A stretch of 28,572 nucleotides of DNA from JANRKG01 sp033763635 (GTDB taxonomy: Bacteria > Cyanobacteriota > Cyanobacteriia > GCF-001939115), in the NCBI GenBank assembly GCA_033763635.1, contig JANRKG010000152.1, positions 1 through 28,572 on the forward strand, written 5' to 3'. Position numbers and translations under genes: made by a program. This document shows positions 8,279-16,395 of this stretch, one piece after another (within the stretch, counting starts at the first letter, position 1; every line of letters begins with the position of its first letter). The notes beneath the pieces were generated by a model, which saw only the letters and a program-made list of their open reading frames with translations, ran no database searches and was not told the origin of the DNA.

Positions 8279-10093
8279 TCAGGCCGAACCATTGCCCTGG
8301 TCATCTTGCCGATCGCCGGGATGAACTGCCACCGAAGGATCAGGTTTGGCCCGTAGAGTGGAATCAGGACCAGCGGAAGTGGTGGGATCACCGGGATCAG
8401 AGAAGGGGACATCAGCGGTCACTGCCCCATTGCCATTGCCAGATATCAGGCTGCGATAGAAGCTGTCGTAGTCATCGATCGTTCCGTAATCATAGGGACC
8501 GATCGCCAGTACAGGATCTGTCTCAAAATTCTCTACAGGGGGAGGGGAGGTCGTCATCCACTCCAGGGTGAGGCTTTGCCAGGGGTTATCTCCTGCTTTC
8601 GGGCCTGCCAGCCAACTCCAGGCAGCATTCACGATGAAAGGAATGGTGGAAAATGCCAGGATGTAAGCGCCGATCGAACAAATTAAATTTAGGGTTGCAT
8701 ATTTGGGATCATATTCGGCAATCCGGCGATTCATCCCCATCAGGCCCAACTTGTGCATGGGCATGAAGGCCAGGTTGAAGCCAACCAGATTCATGATGAA
8801 GTGGACAATCCCCCAGGTTTCGTTCATCATGCGCCCGGTCATTTTGGGGAACCAGTGGTAAAACCCGGAATACAGACCGAAAACGCTCCCGCCGAAGAGT
8901 ACGTAGTGGAGGTGGGCGACGATAAAATAGGTATCGTGAACGTGGATATCAAAGGGAACAGCAGCGACCATCACCCCGCTGTTCCCGCCAATCACGAACA
9001 TGGAGACAAAGCCCATCGCAAACAGCATGGCACTGTTCAAGCGAATTTTGCCGCCCCACATCGTTGCCAGCCAGCTAAAGACCTTGATCCCGGTTGGAAC
9101 GGCGATCACCATTGTCGTGAACATGAAAAACATTCGTAGCCACGGTGGTGTGCCGCTAGTGAACATGTGATGTGCCCAGACGATCAGGCCCAAAAAGCTA
9201 ATCGCGATACTGGAGTAGGCGATCGCCTTATACCCAAAAATCGGTTTGCGGGAATGGGTCGAGATGATCTCAGAGATCATGCCAAAGATCGGCAGGATCA
9301 TGATGTAAACGGCGGGATGGGAGTAGAACCAGAACATGTGTTGGTACACGATCGGGTCGCCGCCGCCTGTGGGGTTGAAGAAGGCTGTCCCCGCTACGAT
9401 ATCGAAAGCCAGCAGGATCAAAGCTCCGGCAAGGACAGGGGTGGAAATGAGAATCAGGGCAGAGGTGGCGAGCATCGCCCAGCAAAAGAGGGGCATCTGG
9501 TTAAGGCCCATGCCGGGAGTTCGCATCTTCCACATCGTCACCAAAAAATTCACGCCCCCCAGGATTGAGGAGGTTCCCAGAATTAAGACACTGAGAATCC
9601 AGATCATCTCTCCGGCTTTGTCCGTGATGATGCTCAGAGGGGGATAGGAGGTCCACCCGGCAGCGGGTGCGCCGACCAGAAAACTGCTGAGCAGGAGAAT
9701 TCCGCCCGGAGGAATCATCCAGAAAGCGATCGCATTCAACCGGGGAAAGGCCATATCCCGTGCCCCAATCATCAAGGGGATCAGGTAGTTGCCAAAGCCT
9801 CCAGTCCCAGCGGGCACGATCCACAGAAAGATCATGACGGTCGCATGGACCGTGAACAACTGGTTATAAACCTCTCGACTGACAAAATCGACTTCGGGAG
9901 TTGCCAATTCTGTCCGAACTGCGGTTGCCAGTGCTCCTCCAACTAAATAAAAGATAAAAGTCGTCACCAGATATTGAATGCCGATGACTTTATGATCGGT
10001 GCTGAAGCCAAAATACTCTCGCCAATGCGTGACCTTGGGACGATCGCCATGAGCTTCAAAATTGGCTTCCGTCTGTAATTGCGCTTGTGTCAT
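8279..10093 (-). CDS. ctaD: Cytochrome c oxidase subunit I
   Basis: Catalytic subunit of the terminal oxidase: reduces O2 to water and pumps protons across the membrane. The 604-residue protein has the usual twelve membrane segments. Ligands are visible: heme a by H83 (TVHATV) and H396, heme a3 by H394 (VAHLHYV), CuB by H259, H308 and H309, and the His-crosslinked Y263 in HPAVY. The helix VI motif is YSHPAVY (Y257, S258), so the D-channel glutamate is absent. This is the A2-type (YS motif) of heme-copper oxidases. A proton-entry Asp is at D113 (GARDMAFPRLN). The C-terminal 65 residues form a polar Pro/Asp-rich extension. ATG with AAAGGA upstream, 52 bases after ctaC. Confidence 0.98.
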   Translation of the reverse strand: MTQAQLQTEANFEAHGDRPKVTHWREYFGFSTDHKVIGIQYLVTTFIFYLVGGALATAVRTELATPEVDFVSREVYNQLFTVHATVMIFLWIVPAGTGGFGNYLIPLMIGARDMAFPRLNAIAFWMIPPGGILLLSSFLVGAPAAGWTSYPPLSIITDKAGEMIWILSVLILGTSSILGGVNFLVTMWKMRTPGMGLNQMPLFCWAMLATSALILISTPVLAGALILLAFDIVAGTAFFNPTGGGDPIVYQHMFWFYSHPAVYIMILPIFGMISEIISTHSRKPIFGYKAIAYSSIAISFLGLIVWAHHMFTSGTPPWLRMFFMFTTMVIAVPTGIKVFSWLATMWGGKIRLNSAMLFAMGFVSMFVIGGNSGVMVAAVPFDIHVHDTYFIVAHLHYVLFGGSVFGLYSGFYHWFPKMTGRMMNETWGIVHFIMNLVGFNLAFMPMHKLGLMGMNRRIAEYDPKYATLNLICSIGAYILAFSTIPFIVNAAWSWLAGPKAGDNPWQSLTLEWMTTSPPPVENFETDPVLAIGPYDYGTIDDYDSFYRSLISGNGNGAVTADVPFSDPGDPTTSAGPDSTLRAKPDPSVAVHPGDRQDDQGNGSA

Positions 10094-10145
10094 AAAAATC
10101 CTTTAATCCTCCAGAATGTTGCTTCAGGGTCCGCAACGAACTGGT

Positions 10146-11270
10146 TCAACTTGCTGAATGGAGAGAAGCCATGTGACCTGACATGGGATAGGACTGATGA
10201 GGATCTGAAATTTGTTGAATCGCTTCTGCGGGAATGCCCATCTGAGCAACATAGGGAGCCAAAAAGTCTTCCGTAGATGGTTCGGTCGGTTGAAGGGCGA
10301 TCGTTTTCAGATTTTCTTCCTGGTTTGCAACCTGTTGACTCTTTAACCAGGTATTAAAATCTTCCGGAGTTTCGGCAATTACCGTCGTTTTCATCGCTCC
10401 GTGATACGCACCACACAACTCAGCACAGATCACCGGATAGGTTCCCGGTTTGCTGGGAGTGAAGCGTAACTCGGACTGACGACCGGGGATCGCATCCTGT
10501 TTAAGGCGGAACTCCGGTACCCAGAAGGCGTGCAATACATCGTTTGCCGTAATGTCCAACCGAATTTCTCGCCCAACGGGAACGTGCAATTCTCCAGAGA
10601 CAACCCCTGTATCGGGGTAGGTGAAGATCCAGGCATATTGCAGACCAGTCACATTGATCGCGTATTCGGGGAGTTTCCCAACTTTATCGGGGGTGGGGCC
10701 AATTCTGCCGGACGTAACGCCCCGCTCCGGAGCGTCTTTCAATTGGGGAATGGTTTCATTCCGCACCGCAGCAGTGGCGGGATCACGGATTGCTTCTTCT
10801 TGAATCTGCTGATTCAGATTCTCCCTGGGAGGAGCCTCAAGCGTGGCAGCGAGGGCACTCCCTGGAACAGAGCGAACTTCGGAAGCATGGGCCATTGCAT
10901 GGTGATCCATTGGGTTTAACCCCCCGATCTGGTTGTAGATCTCGAAGCTATAGATCGAGATTCCCAAAACAATCACTGAGGGAATGGCAGTCCAGAGAAT
11001 TTCCAGGGGGATATTGCCATGTACGGGAGGACCATCCGTTCGATCGCCCGCCTTTTGTCGAAAGCGAATTGCCGAAAACAGAATCACGCCAATTACGAGC
11101 AAAAACAGCCCGGTGCCGATCGTCATCATGGCATTGAACAGGTTGTCGATTAAAAGCGCTTCCTCAGAGGCTTGGCTGGGGAGGAGGTGGTGATTTTGAC
11201 CGTACCAGATGCTCACCAGGGTTAGCACGATACCAATGAGCAAGGTTGAAATAGAAGGGGGAATGTTCAC
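10146..11270 (-). CDS. ctaC: Cytochrome c oxidase subunit II with CuA site
   Basis: Accepts electrons from cytochrome c or plastocyanin through its CuA centre and passes them to subunit I. The 374-residue protein has two membrane helices (about 5-22 and 48-70, with a third hydrophobic stretch at 92-108) and a C-terminal cupredoxin domain. All CuA ligands are present: H247, C282, E284 (backbone), C286, H290 and M293, in CAELCGAYHGAM. Between the last hydrophobic stretch and the cupredoxin fold lies an insert of about 75 residues (118-195) that includes MDHHAMAHAS, making the protein longer than many homologues. The start codon is GTG at 11270, with AAGGAAG ten bases upstream. It is the first gene of ctaC-ctaD-ctaE and is divergent from ctaA. 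Confidence 0.96.
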   Translation of the reverse strand: MNIPPSISTLLIGIVLTLVSIWYGQNHHLLPSQASEEALLIDNLFNAMMTIGTGLFLLVIGVILFSAIRFRQKAGDRTDGPPVHGNIPLEILWTAIPSVIVLGISIYSFEIYNQIGGLNPMDHHAMAHASEVRSVPGSALAATLEAPPRENLNQQIQEEAIRDPATAAVRNETIPQLKDAPERGVTSGRIGPTPDKVGKLPEYAINVTGLQYAWIFTYPDTGVVSGELHVPVGREIRLDITANDVLHAFWVPEFRLKQDAIPGRQSELRFTPSKPGTYPVICAELCGAYHGAMKTTVIAETPEDFNTWLKSQQVANQEENLKTIALQPTEPSTEDFLAPYVAQMGIPAEAIQQISDPHQSYPMSGHMASLHSAS

Positions 11271-11417
11271 AGCCGCAGCACTTCCTTTGCGATCGATTTT
11301 GAGCCTAAAAAAATTGCCCTAAAACCGATGAATTACATCACTTCTCTATTAACGAATAGGTCAAAGGCAGTTTTCCTATGTCTAAAGATAGATTGACGGA
11401 ACAGAATTATTTAAAAC

Positions 11418-11450
11418 ACCTCTAAAAAACTTAAGGATTTTTTTAGAGGT
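11418..11450. repeat. 12-bp perfect inverted repeat in the ctaC/ctaA promoter region
   Basis: ACCTCTAAAAAA (11418-11429) and TTTTTTAGAGGT (11439-11450) are exact complements around a 9-base loop. The arms contain A and T runs, so the structure could act as a weak terminator on either strand or as an operator for a dimeric regulator. Confidence 0.8.
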
Positions 11451-11507
11451 TAAAGAAGGCCTGAGAAAAATTTCAAATCTCTTTGGGATCGGTTTTATTC
11501 CTAACGG

Positions 11508-11536
11508 TTGATTCTCTATTCCTAAGGAAATGTAAT
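11508..11536 (+). promoter_or_regulatory. Candidate promoter of ctaA-ctaB
   Basis: TTGATT (11508-11513) and TGTAAT (11531-11536) are 17 bases apart, close to sigma-70-type consensus. The predicted leader to the ctaA ATG would be about 205 bases. Confidence 0.4.
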
Positions 11537-11748
11537 AAAAGTTTCAAAACTGCACAATCGAAAGAAATTCCTAAAGCTTTTTACCTGTCTGGATTTGATC
11601 ATTATCCTATTTGCTTAGGGGTTGTGCTTTTTGAGTAGCGAATGACTCAAATTGCCTAAAAGTGCTAGCTCATTTATTTGTGAATTTCTCTTTTAGTTTC
11701 TGTACTTCTTTTTTTTGGCTTGCCGAAGATTCATATCAGGTAATGACT

Positions 11749-12726
11749 ATGGCAAATTCCGTTTTGCATTCCGTGAATAATCGCTTGTCTGTTGCGGCTG
11801 CTTCCCCCGTTGATAAAATCCGGCGGCTTGTTTTTCGGATTGCGATCGCGACCCTAATCTTGATGGCCATTGGCGGGGCAACGCGGGTCATGAATGCAGG
11901 GTTGGCCTGTCCCGATTGGCCTCTTTGCTATGGGGAACTGGTGCCCCGGCAACAGATGAACTTCCAGGTCTTTTTAGAGTGGTTTCACCGTCTGGATGCA
12001 GCGTTTGTGAGCCTCTCCACCCTGGGTCTCGTAGCCTTGAGTGGGTGGCATCGGAAACAACTACCCCACTGGTTGCCCTGGGCTTCCACCCTTGCCCTCA
12101 GCCTGATTCTGTTTCAAGCGGTGCTCGGTGGGTTGACCGTCACTGAGTTGCTGCGGTTTGACATTGTAACGGCCCATTTGGGAACGGCCCTTTTGTTCTT
12201 TGTCACGCTTCTGGTCATTGGGATGGCGCTTGTCCCTTATCAGCCTGTGGGAACGGTGGGTAAGCTTCCTTGGGTCGGTTTAACCGCAGCCGTCTTGATC
12301 TACATCCAAAGCTTATTGGGTGCTTTGGTCGCTTCTCAATGGGCACTCCACCAGTGCTTTGCTGGGTTTCAGCTTTGTCTCGTGATGAACGGTCACATTG
12401 CTGGCTCCATTCCGGCAACCATCGCCACCCTGCTCATCATCGGCCTCATCTGGCGGACCCCTGCCCTGAATCCAGCCCTCCGGCGCTTGGGCCAGTTAGC
12501 GGCGTTCCTGGTGGTCTTCCAGGTCTTTTTGGGGGTGATTACCTTCTGGGTTCACCTCCAGGTTGAATTGCTGACGATCGCCCACCAAACGACAGGGGCT
12601 GCTCTCTTGGGAACTCTGGTAAGTTTCACCGTCCTGGCTCTGCGAGATCGGGCCTTCTCTCGACAAGCCCTGCCGTTGGGTGAGGCACTTCAGTCCTCTA
12701 CAGAAACGCAACCTCAGGGGACTTGA
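11749..12726 (+). CDS. ctaA: Heme A synthase (COX15/CtaA family)
   Basis: Oxidises the C8 methyl group of heme O to a formyl group, giving heme A for subunit I of the oxidase. With the ATG at 11749 the protein has 325 residues and eight hydrophobic segments. Four conserved heme-ligand-type histidines are visible at H80 (EWFHRLD), H143 (TAHLGTA), H216 (NGHIAGS) and H279 (AHQTTGA). Two cysteine pairs are present on the periplasmic or lumenal loops, C54/C60 and C203/C210. The near-equal spacing of the histidines reflects the known internal duplication. The frame is open 29 codons further upstream, but AGG lies 8 bases before this ATG. It lies 117 bases ahead of ctaB on the same strand, so co-transcription is likely. 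Confidence 0.95.
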   Translation: MANSVLHSVNNRLSVAAASPVDKIRRLVFRIAIATLILMAIGGATRVMNAGLACPDWPLCYGELVPRQQMNFQVFLEWFHRLDAAFVSLSTLGLVALSGWHRKQLPHWLPWASTLALSLILFQAVLGGLTVTELLRFDIVTAHLGTALLFFVTLLVIGMALVPYQPVGTVGKLPWVGLTAAVLIYIQSLLGALVASQWALHQCFAGFQLCLVMNGHIAGSIPATIATLLIIGLIWRTPALNPALRRLGQLAAFLVVFQVFLGVITFWVHLQVELLTIAHQTTGAALLGTLVSFTVLALRDRAFSRQALPLGEALQSSTETQPQGT

Positions 12727-12843
12727 GCGGGGATACTTCAGGCTTTTTCGTTCTATCTGCATTTCGGTTGAGCCGAATCTAAATGTTTGTCCCCATCAAT
12801 CCGAAATGCTGATTCGCTTGCTTTAGCTTTAGGAACTTTTAAC

Positions 12844-13833
12844 ATGCAAGAAACCATCTGGCCTCCCTCACGCCGCAATCAAAACCTGCTTCAGGTGATT
12901 CAGAGCTACTACCAACTCACAAAACCTCGGATTATTCTCCTGCTTCTGATTACAACGGCGGCAGGAATGTGGTTGGCGGCAGAGGGGAAGGTCGATCCTC
13001 TCCTTCTCCTGGCAACGTTAACGGGAGGAGCGCTGGCAGCCGCTTCTGCAAATGCAATTAACTGCCTGTACGATCGTGATATCGACTACTTGATGGAACG
13101 GACCCGTCACCGTCCATTACCCTCTGGTCGGGTCCATCCTCGCGACGCGCTTCTGTTTGCGATCGCTTTAGCACTTGCCTCTTTTTCGCTGATCACCCTG
13201 ACTTCGAATCTGCTGGCTGCTCTCCTGGCGATGTCGGGGATCGTCTTTTACGTCGGTATCTATACCCACCTTCTGAAGCGCCATACGACCCAAAATATTG
13301 TGATTGGGGGGGCAGCAGGCGCAATTCCGCCCTTGGTTGGTTGGGCCGCAGTGACAGGTGAACTCAGTTTGGCCGCCTGGGTGCTATTTATCATCATCTT
13401 TCTCTGGACCCCTCCGCACTTCTGGGCACTGGCAATGATGATTCGCAACGACTATGCCAAGGTCGGAGTACCGATGCTGCCCGTGGTTGAAGGGGAAGCA
13501 GTCACCACTCAGCAAATTCTCCTCTACACCCTGATCCTGATTCCCTTCTCCCTATTACTGACCTTTCCCCTGCATGTGACTGGAATTGTTTATCTGATCA
13601 CGGCTCTGCTGCTGGGGGGCTTTTTCCTGTACAAGGCCCAAATCCTGGCAAATGCTCCCACGGATCTTCAAAAAGCGAAGTCGCTGTTTAAATACTCAAT
13701 TCTCTACTTGATGTTGCTCTGTGCCGGAATGGTGATTGATACCTTTCCTGTCAGTCAATCGCTTACCAGCACAACCTTTGAGCATCTTCAATCTATCGTG
13801 AGTGCTGTTCCGATGATGCAGGTTCTCTACTAA
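12844..13833 (+). CDS. ctaB: Protoheme IX farnesyltransferase (heme O synthase)
   Basis: Adds a farnesyl group to heme B to make heme O, the substrate of CtaA. This UbiA-family membrane protein has 329 residues and about nine hydrophobic segments. The first Asp-rich motif is NCLYDRDIDYLMERTRHRPL, with N73, D77 and D81. The second loop reads MIRNDYAKVGVPMLPVV. I chose the ATG at 12844 because AGGA lies 9 bases upstream. The frame can be extended to a TTG at 12787 without a ribosome site. A strong terminator follows 32 bases after the stop, so ctaA-ctaB forms one unit. Confidence 0.97.
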   Translation: MQETIWPPSRRNQNLLQVIQSYYQLTKPRIILLLLITTAAGMWLAAEGKVDPLLLLATLTGGALAAASANAINCLYDRDIDYLMERTRHRPLPSGRVHPRDALLFAIALALASFSLITLTSNLLAALLAMSGIVFYVGIYTHLLKRHTTQNIVIGGAAGAIPPLVGWAAVTGELSLAAWVLFIIIFLWTPPHFWALAMMIRNDYAKVGVPMLPVVEGEAVTTQQILLYTLILIPFSLLLTFPLHVTGIVYLITALLLGGFFLYKAQILANAPTDLQKAKSLFKYSILYLMLLCAGMVIDTFPVSQSLTSTTFEHLQSIVSAVPMMQVLY

Positions 13834-13864
13834 TCCATGCATCACGAAAAAGTGGGTTGAGCAG

Positions 13865-13892
13865 CAGGGGCGGCGATCGTCCCTGTTTTTTT
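13865..13892 (+). terminator. Rho-independent terminator after ctaB
   Basis: CAGGGGCG (13865-13872) and CGTCCCTG (13878-13885) form an 8-bp stem with one G-T pair and the loop GCGAT, followed by seven T. It separates the heme A genes from the ABC transporter genes. Confidence 0.85.
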
Positions 13893-13985
13893 CTGCCCAT
13901 CCCCCACTAAAATCAGTTCGACGACTGGAATCATTTAGAATGGACTCAGTATTGAGATTTGTATCGCTTTCTAAGGAGCCGCGCC

Positions 13986-15005
13986 ATGCCTCCAGCCGTT
14001 CTAATTGAAAAGCTGAAAAAGACCTACGGCAAGGTCGAGGCCGTGAAGGATGTCTCGATCCAGATTGAATCAGGTGAAATCTTTGGGCTGTTGGGTCCGA
14101 ATGGTGCCGGAAAAACGACGACGCTCCGCTGCCTTTGTACCCTCTCGACCGCCGACAGTGGCCGGATAGAAGTGTCTGGTGTCTCCGTCGTTGATGACCC
14201 TCGTGCAGCCCGTCAGCGTTTGGGGTACGTCGCTCAGGAAGTCGCGATCGATAAAGTCTTGACTGGGCGGGAACTGCTGCAACTCCAGGCTGCTCTGTAC
14301 CATTTACCCCGTACTTTTGCGAAAGATCGAATTGAAAAAATGATGCGCCTGCTGGGGTTAGAAGATTGGATCGATCGCAAGACAGGGACTTACTCCGGTG
14401 GGATTCGCAAGCGCCTGGATTTAGCGGCGGGTCTCCTGCATCAACCCGATGTGCTGGTCTTAGATGAACCGACGGTGGGATTGGATATTGAAAGCCGTGT
14501 GGTTGTCTGGGATTTTCTACGACAATTGAAGTCAGATGGGACAACGGTACTGATCACCAGCCACTATCTGGAAGAAGTGGATGCGCTGTCTGATCGCGTT
14601 GCCATTATCGATCGCGGGAAAGTGATCGCAGCAGGGACACCCTCGGAATTGAAAGACCGGGTGGGGGGAGATCGGGTCACATTACGAATTCGTGAATTTT
14701 CGCCTTTGGAAGAGGCCCAGGCGGCGAGTGAGATGCTCCAGGCTCTTCCTGTTGTGCAGGAAGTGATTATCAATGGCGCTCAGGGAAATTCTTTGAATCT
14801 CGTTGTCACCCCAAACAGTGAAGCCCTGGAATCTATTCAAAGGGCACTACGTGAAGCCAATTTGCCCACCTTTGGCATCGCCCAAGCCCGTCCCAGCCTG
14901 GATGATGTCTATCTGGCGGCTACGGGACAAACGCTGATGGATGCCGAATTAGCTGCTGCCGGAACCCGCGATCCCAAACAGGAACGCAAGCAATCCATGC
15001 GCTAG
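13986..15005 (+). CDS. ABC transporter ATP-binding protein, DrrA type
   Basis: The ATPase half of an exporter, 339 residues. Walker A is GPNGAGKTT (near residue 40), the ABC signature is YSGGIRKRLDLA, Walker B is VLVLDEPTVGLD, and the H-loop is in TSHYLEE. The C-terminal part ends with RPSLDDVYLAATGQ, typical of the DrrA/CcmA-like daunorubicin-resistance subfamily. The next gene, an ABC-2 permease on the same strand, is the expected partner. The cargo is unknown; family resemblance to drug exporters does not prove one. AAGGAG lies 7 bases before the ATG at 13986, which decides the start over an upstream in-frame TTG at 13959. A TAGAAT box at 13936 may be a minus-10. Confidence 0.94.
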   Translation: MPPAVLIEKLKKTYGKVEAVKDVSIQIESGEIFGLLGPNGAGKTTTLRCLCTLSTADSGRIEVSGVSVVDDPRAARQRLGYVAQEVAIDKVLTGRELLQLQAALYHLPRTFAKDRIEKMMRLLGLEDWIDRKTGTYSGGIRKRLDLAAGLLHQPDVLVLDEPTVGLDIESRVVVWDFLRQLKSDGTTVLITSHYLEEVDALSDRVAIIDRGKVIAAGTPSELKDRVGGDRVTLRIREFSPLEEAQAASEMLQALPVVQEVIINGAQGNSLNLVVTPNSEALESIQRALREANLPTFGIAQARPSLDDVYLAATGQTLMDAELAAAGTRDPKQERKQSMR

Positions 15006-15107
15006 ACCATCTATCCCACCCGCGTAGAAAGCAGATTTGGCAACAATAACCCCATAGTTGGCTTTCCATTATTTAATAAAGCATTCCTGTCAAACCCCTG
15101 AAATTTC

Positions 15108-15130
15108 TTCATAAATCCCATTCATAAATC
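15108..15130. repeat. 10-bp direct repeat before the ABC-2 permease gene
   Basis: TTCATAAATC occurs at 15108-15117 and again at 15121-15130, separated by CCA. It ends 13 bases before the permease ATG. Function is unknown; it may be chance slippage in an AT-rich spacer. Confidence 0.6.
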
Positions 15131-15143
15131 TGAGATCATTGCT

Positions 15144-16037
15144 ATGAGCCAATCCATCACTCCCCTCTCAGGCTCGGACAACCTGAGCCTCCGCCCCTCC
15201 GATCGAGCCGTTTCCTTCCAAACTTCCCCCTGGCAAGACTTCTGGCAAGAAACCCTCGCCCTTACCCGCCGACTCTTCATCCAACTCCAGCGACGACCCT
15301 CCACCCTGATCGCCGGAATCATCCAGCCTCTTATGTGGCTGATCCTCTTTGGGGCACTGTTTCAAAATGCTCCTCAGGGATTATTCGGCACCCAGGTTAC
15401 TTACGGTCAGTTTTTGAGCGCTGGGGTGATTGTTTTCACGGCTTTTGGGGGCGCGCTGAATGCAGGATTGCCTGTGATGTTCGATCGCGAATTTGGCTTT
15501 CTGAATCGTCTGCTGGTGGCTCCTCTCGCTTCCAGGTTTTCCATCGTGACGGCCTCCGCGATCTTCATTACCACCTTGAGCCTGATTCAAACGGCAGCAA
15601 TTATCTTACTGGGAACTTTTCTGGGAGCAGGGTTAGCGAGTGCATCGGGTTTAGCGCTTGTGGTGGCGATCGTCCTTTTGCTGGTCTTGGGAGTAACGGC
15701 CCTGAGTTTGGGATTAGCCTTCGCTCTGCCGGGACACATTGAACTGATTGCCGTCATTTTCGTGACGAATTTACCCCTCTTGTTTGCTAGCACGGCTCTG
15801 GCTCCTCTGGCTTTTATGCCTACCTGGCTTCAGTGGGTTGCTTCCCTCAATCCCTTAAGTTACGCGATCGAACCTATCCGCTATCTCTATCTCCACAGCG
15901 ATTGGTCTCTTACCCAGACGGTTATGCAAGCTCCCTGGGGTTCAGTCACAATGGGGGGAGCGCTGTTGGTTCTGGTCGCCTTTGACGTATTGGCATTGTT
16001 GACCATCCAACCCCTCCTGCGCCGAAGCCTTTCTTAA
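15144..16037 (+). CDS. ABC-2 type transporter permease
   Basis: The membrane half of the exporter, 297 residues. After a soluble N-terminus of about 45 residues (including TRRLFIQLQRRPST) there are six hydrophobic segments, at roughly 52-70, 88-108, 133-160, 165-195, 205-225 and 262-285. Family marks are the MFDREFGFLNRLLVAPLA loop and LNPLSYAIEPIRYL before the last helix, as in DrrB-like permeases. It follows its ATPase by 138 bases on the same strand. ATG start with only a weak GAG-type ribosome site. The stop codon TAA forms the first bases of the left arm of an inverted-repeat element (16035-16297). Confidence 0.92.
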   Translation: MSQSITPLSGSDNLSLRPSDRAVSFQTSPWQDFWQETLALTRRLFIQLQRRPSTLIAGIIQPLMWLILFGALFQNAPQGLFGTQVTYGQFLSAGVIVFTAFGGALNAGLPVMFDREFGFLNRLLVAPLASRFSIVTASAIFITTLSLIQTAAIILLGTFLGAGLASASGLALVVAIVLLLVLGVTALSLGLAFALPGHIELIAVIFVTNLPLLFASTALAPLAFMPTWLQWVASLNPLSYAIEPIRYLYLHSDWSLTQTVMQAPWGSVTMGGALLVLVAFDVLALLTIQPLLRRSLS

Positions 16038-16297
16038 GGCAGAAGGTAAGGGGCAGAGGGCAAAAGGGAAATATTTTCTTGTGCTTTACAGAGTTTTAGG
16101 AAATTTCTGAAAAACAATCTACCCGCTGGTTTCGGCTTCGCTCAACCAGCACTCTTGCCCTGAGCGCAGTCGAAGGGTGATCCCCAGGTAAACTCTTTTC
16201 TGGAAATCTCCTTAAGCAAAGCCCATTTCTTTCAACAGTGAAATTTATGAGCGGCTTTATCTAACTTTCTGCCCTCTGCCCCTTAACCTCTGCCTTA
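16035..16297. mobile_element. MITE-like element with 31-bp inverted ends
   Basis: The ends 16035-16065 and 16267-16297 are inverted copies that match at 28 of 31 positions. They are built from heptamers of the AGGGCAG family. The inside has no ORF of note but holds a GCTGGTT / AACCAGC hairpin (16125-16150) next to GAGCGCAGTCGAAGG, which looks like a dispersed cyanobacterial repeat. No transposase is present and I could not identify a clear target duplication, so this may be a palindromic repeat unit rather than a transposable one. Confidence 0.5.
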
Positions 16298-16330
16298 TCC
16301 AATCAGGTCTAGTCGTCGTCTTGAAAAACG

Positions 16331-16339
16331 TGCTATAAC
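16331..16339 (+). promoter_or_regulatory. Candidate extended minus-10 promoter of the small secreted protein gene
   Basis: TGCTATAAC has the TG-N-TATAAY form of an extended minus-10 box. It lies 57 bases before the ATG at 16396. No good minus-35 is seen. Confidence 0.35.
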
Positions 16340-16395
16340 CCGATTATCTAGTTTTCCAAAAAACTCTGAAAAGTTAGAAGTTTTAGGTGGGGATC

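Larger units (their letters stand above)
11271..11748. other. Divergent intergenic region between ctaC and ctaA
   Basis: These 478 AT-rich bases separate the oxidase operon (minus) from the heme A genes (plus). They hold a strong inverted repeat at 11418-11450, a smaller one at 11346-11359 (CTATT, AACG, AATAG) and a promoter-like pair at 11508-11536. A 15-codon ORF at 11378-11425 has AAGG ten bases upstream and stops inside the left arm of the 11418 repeat; I do not count it as a gene. Confidence 0.7.

Noticed and set aside
13696..14544. 282-codon minus-strand frame across the end of ctaB and the ABC ATPase
   Set aside because: It is antisense to two secure genes and reads as an odd Arg/Ser/Pro-rich chain without domains.
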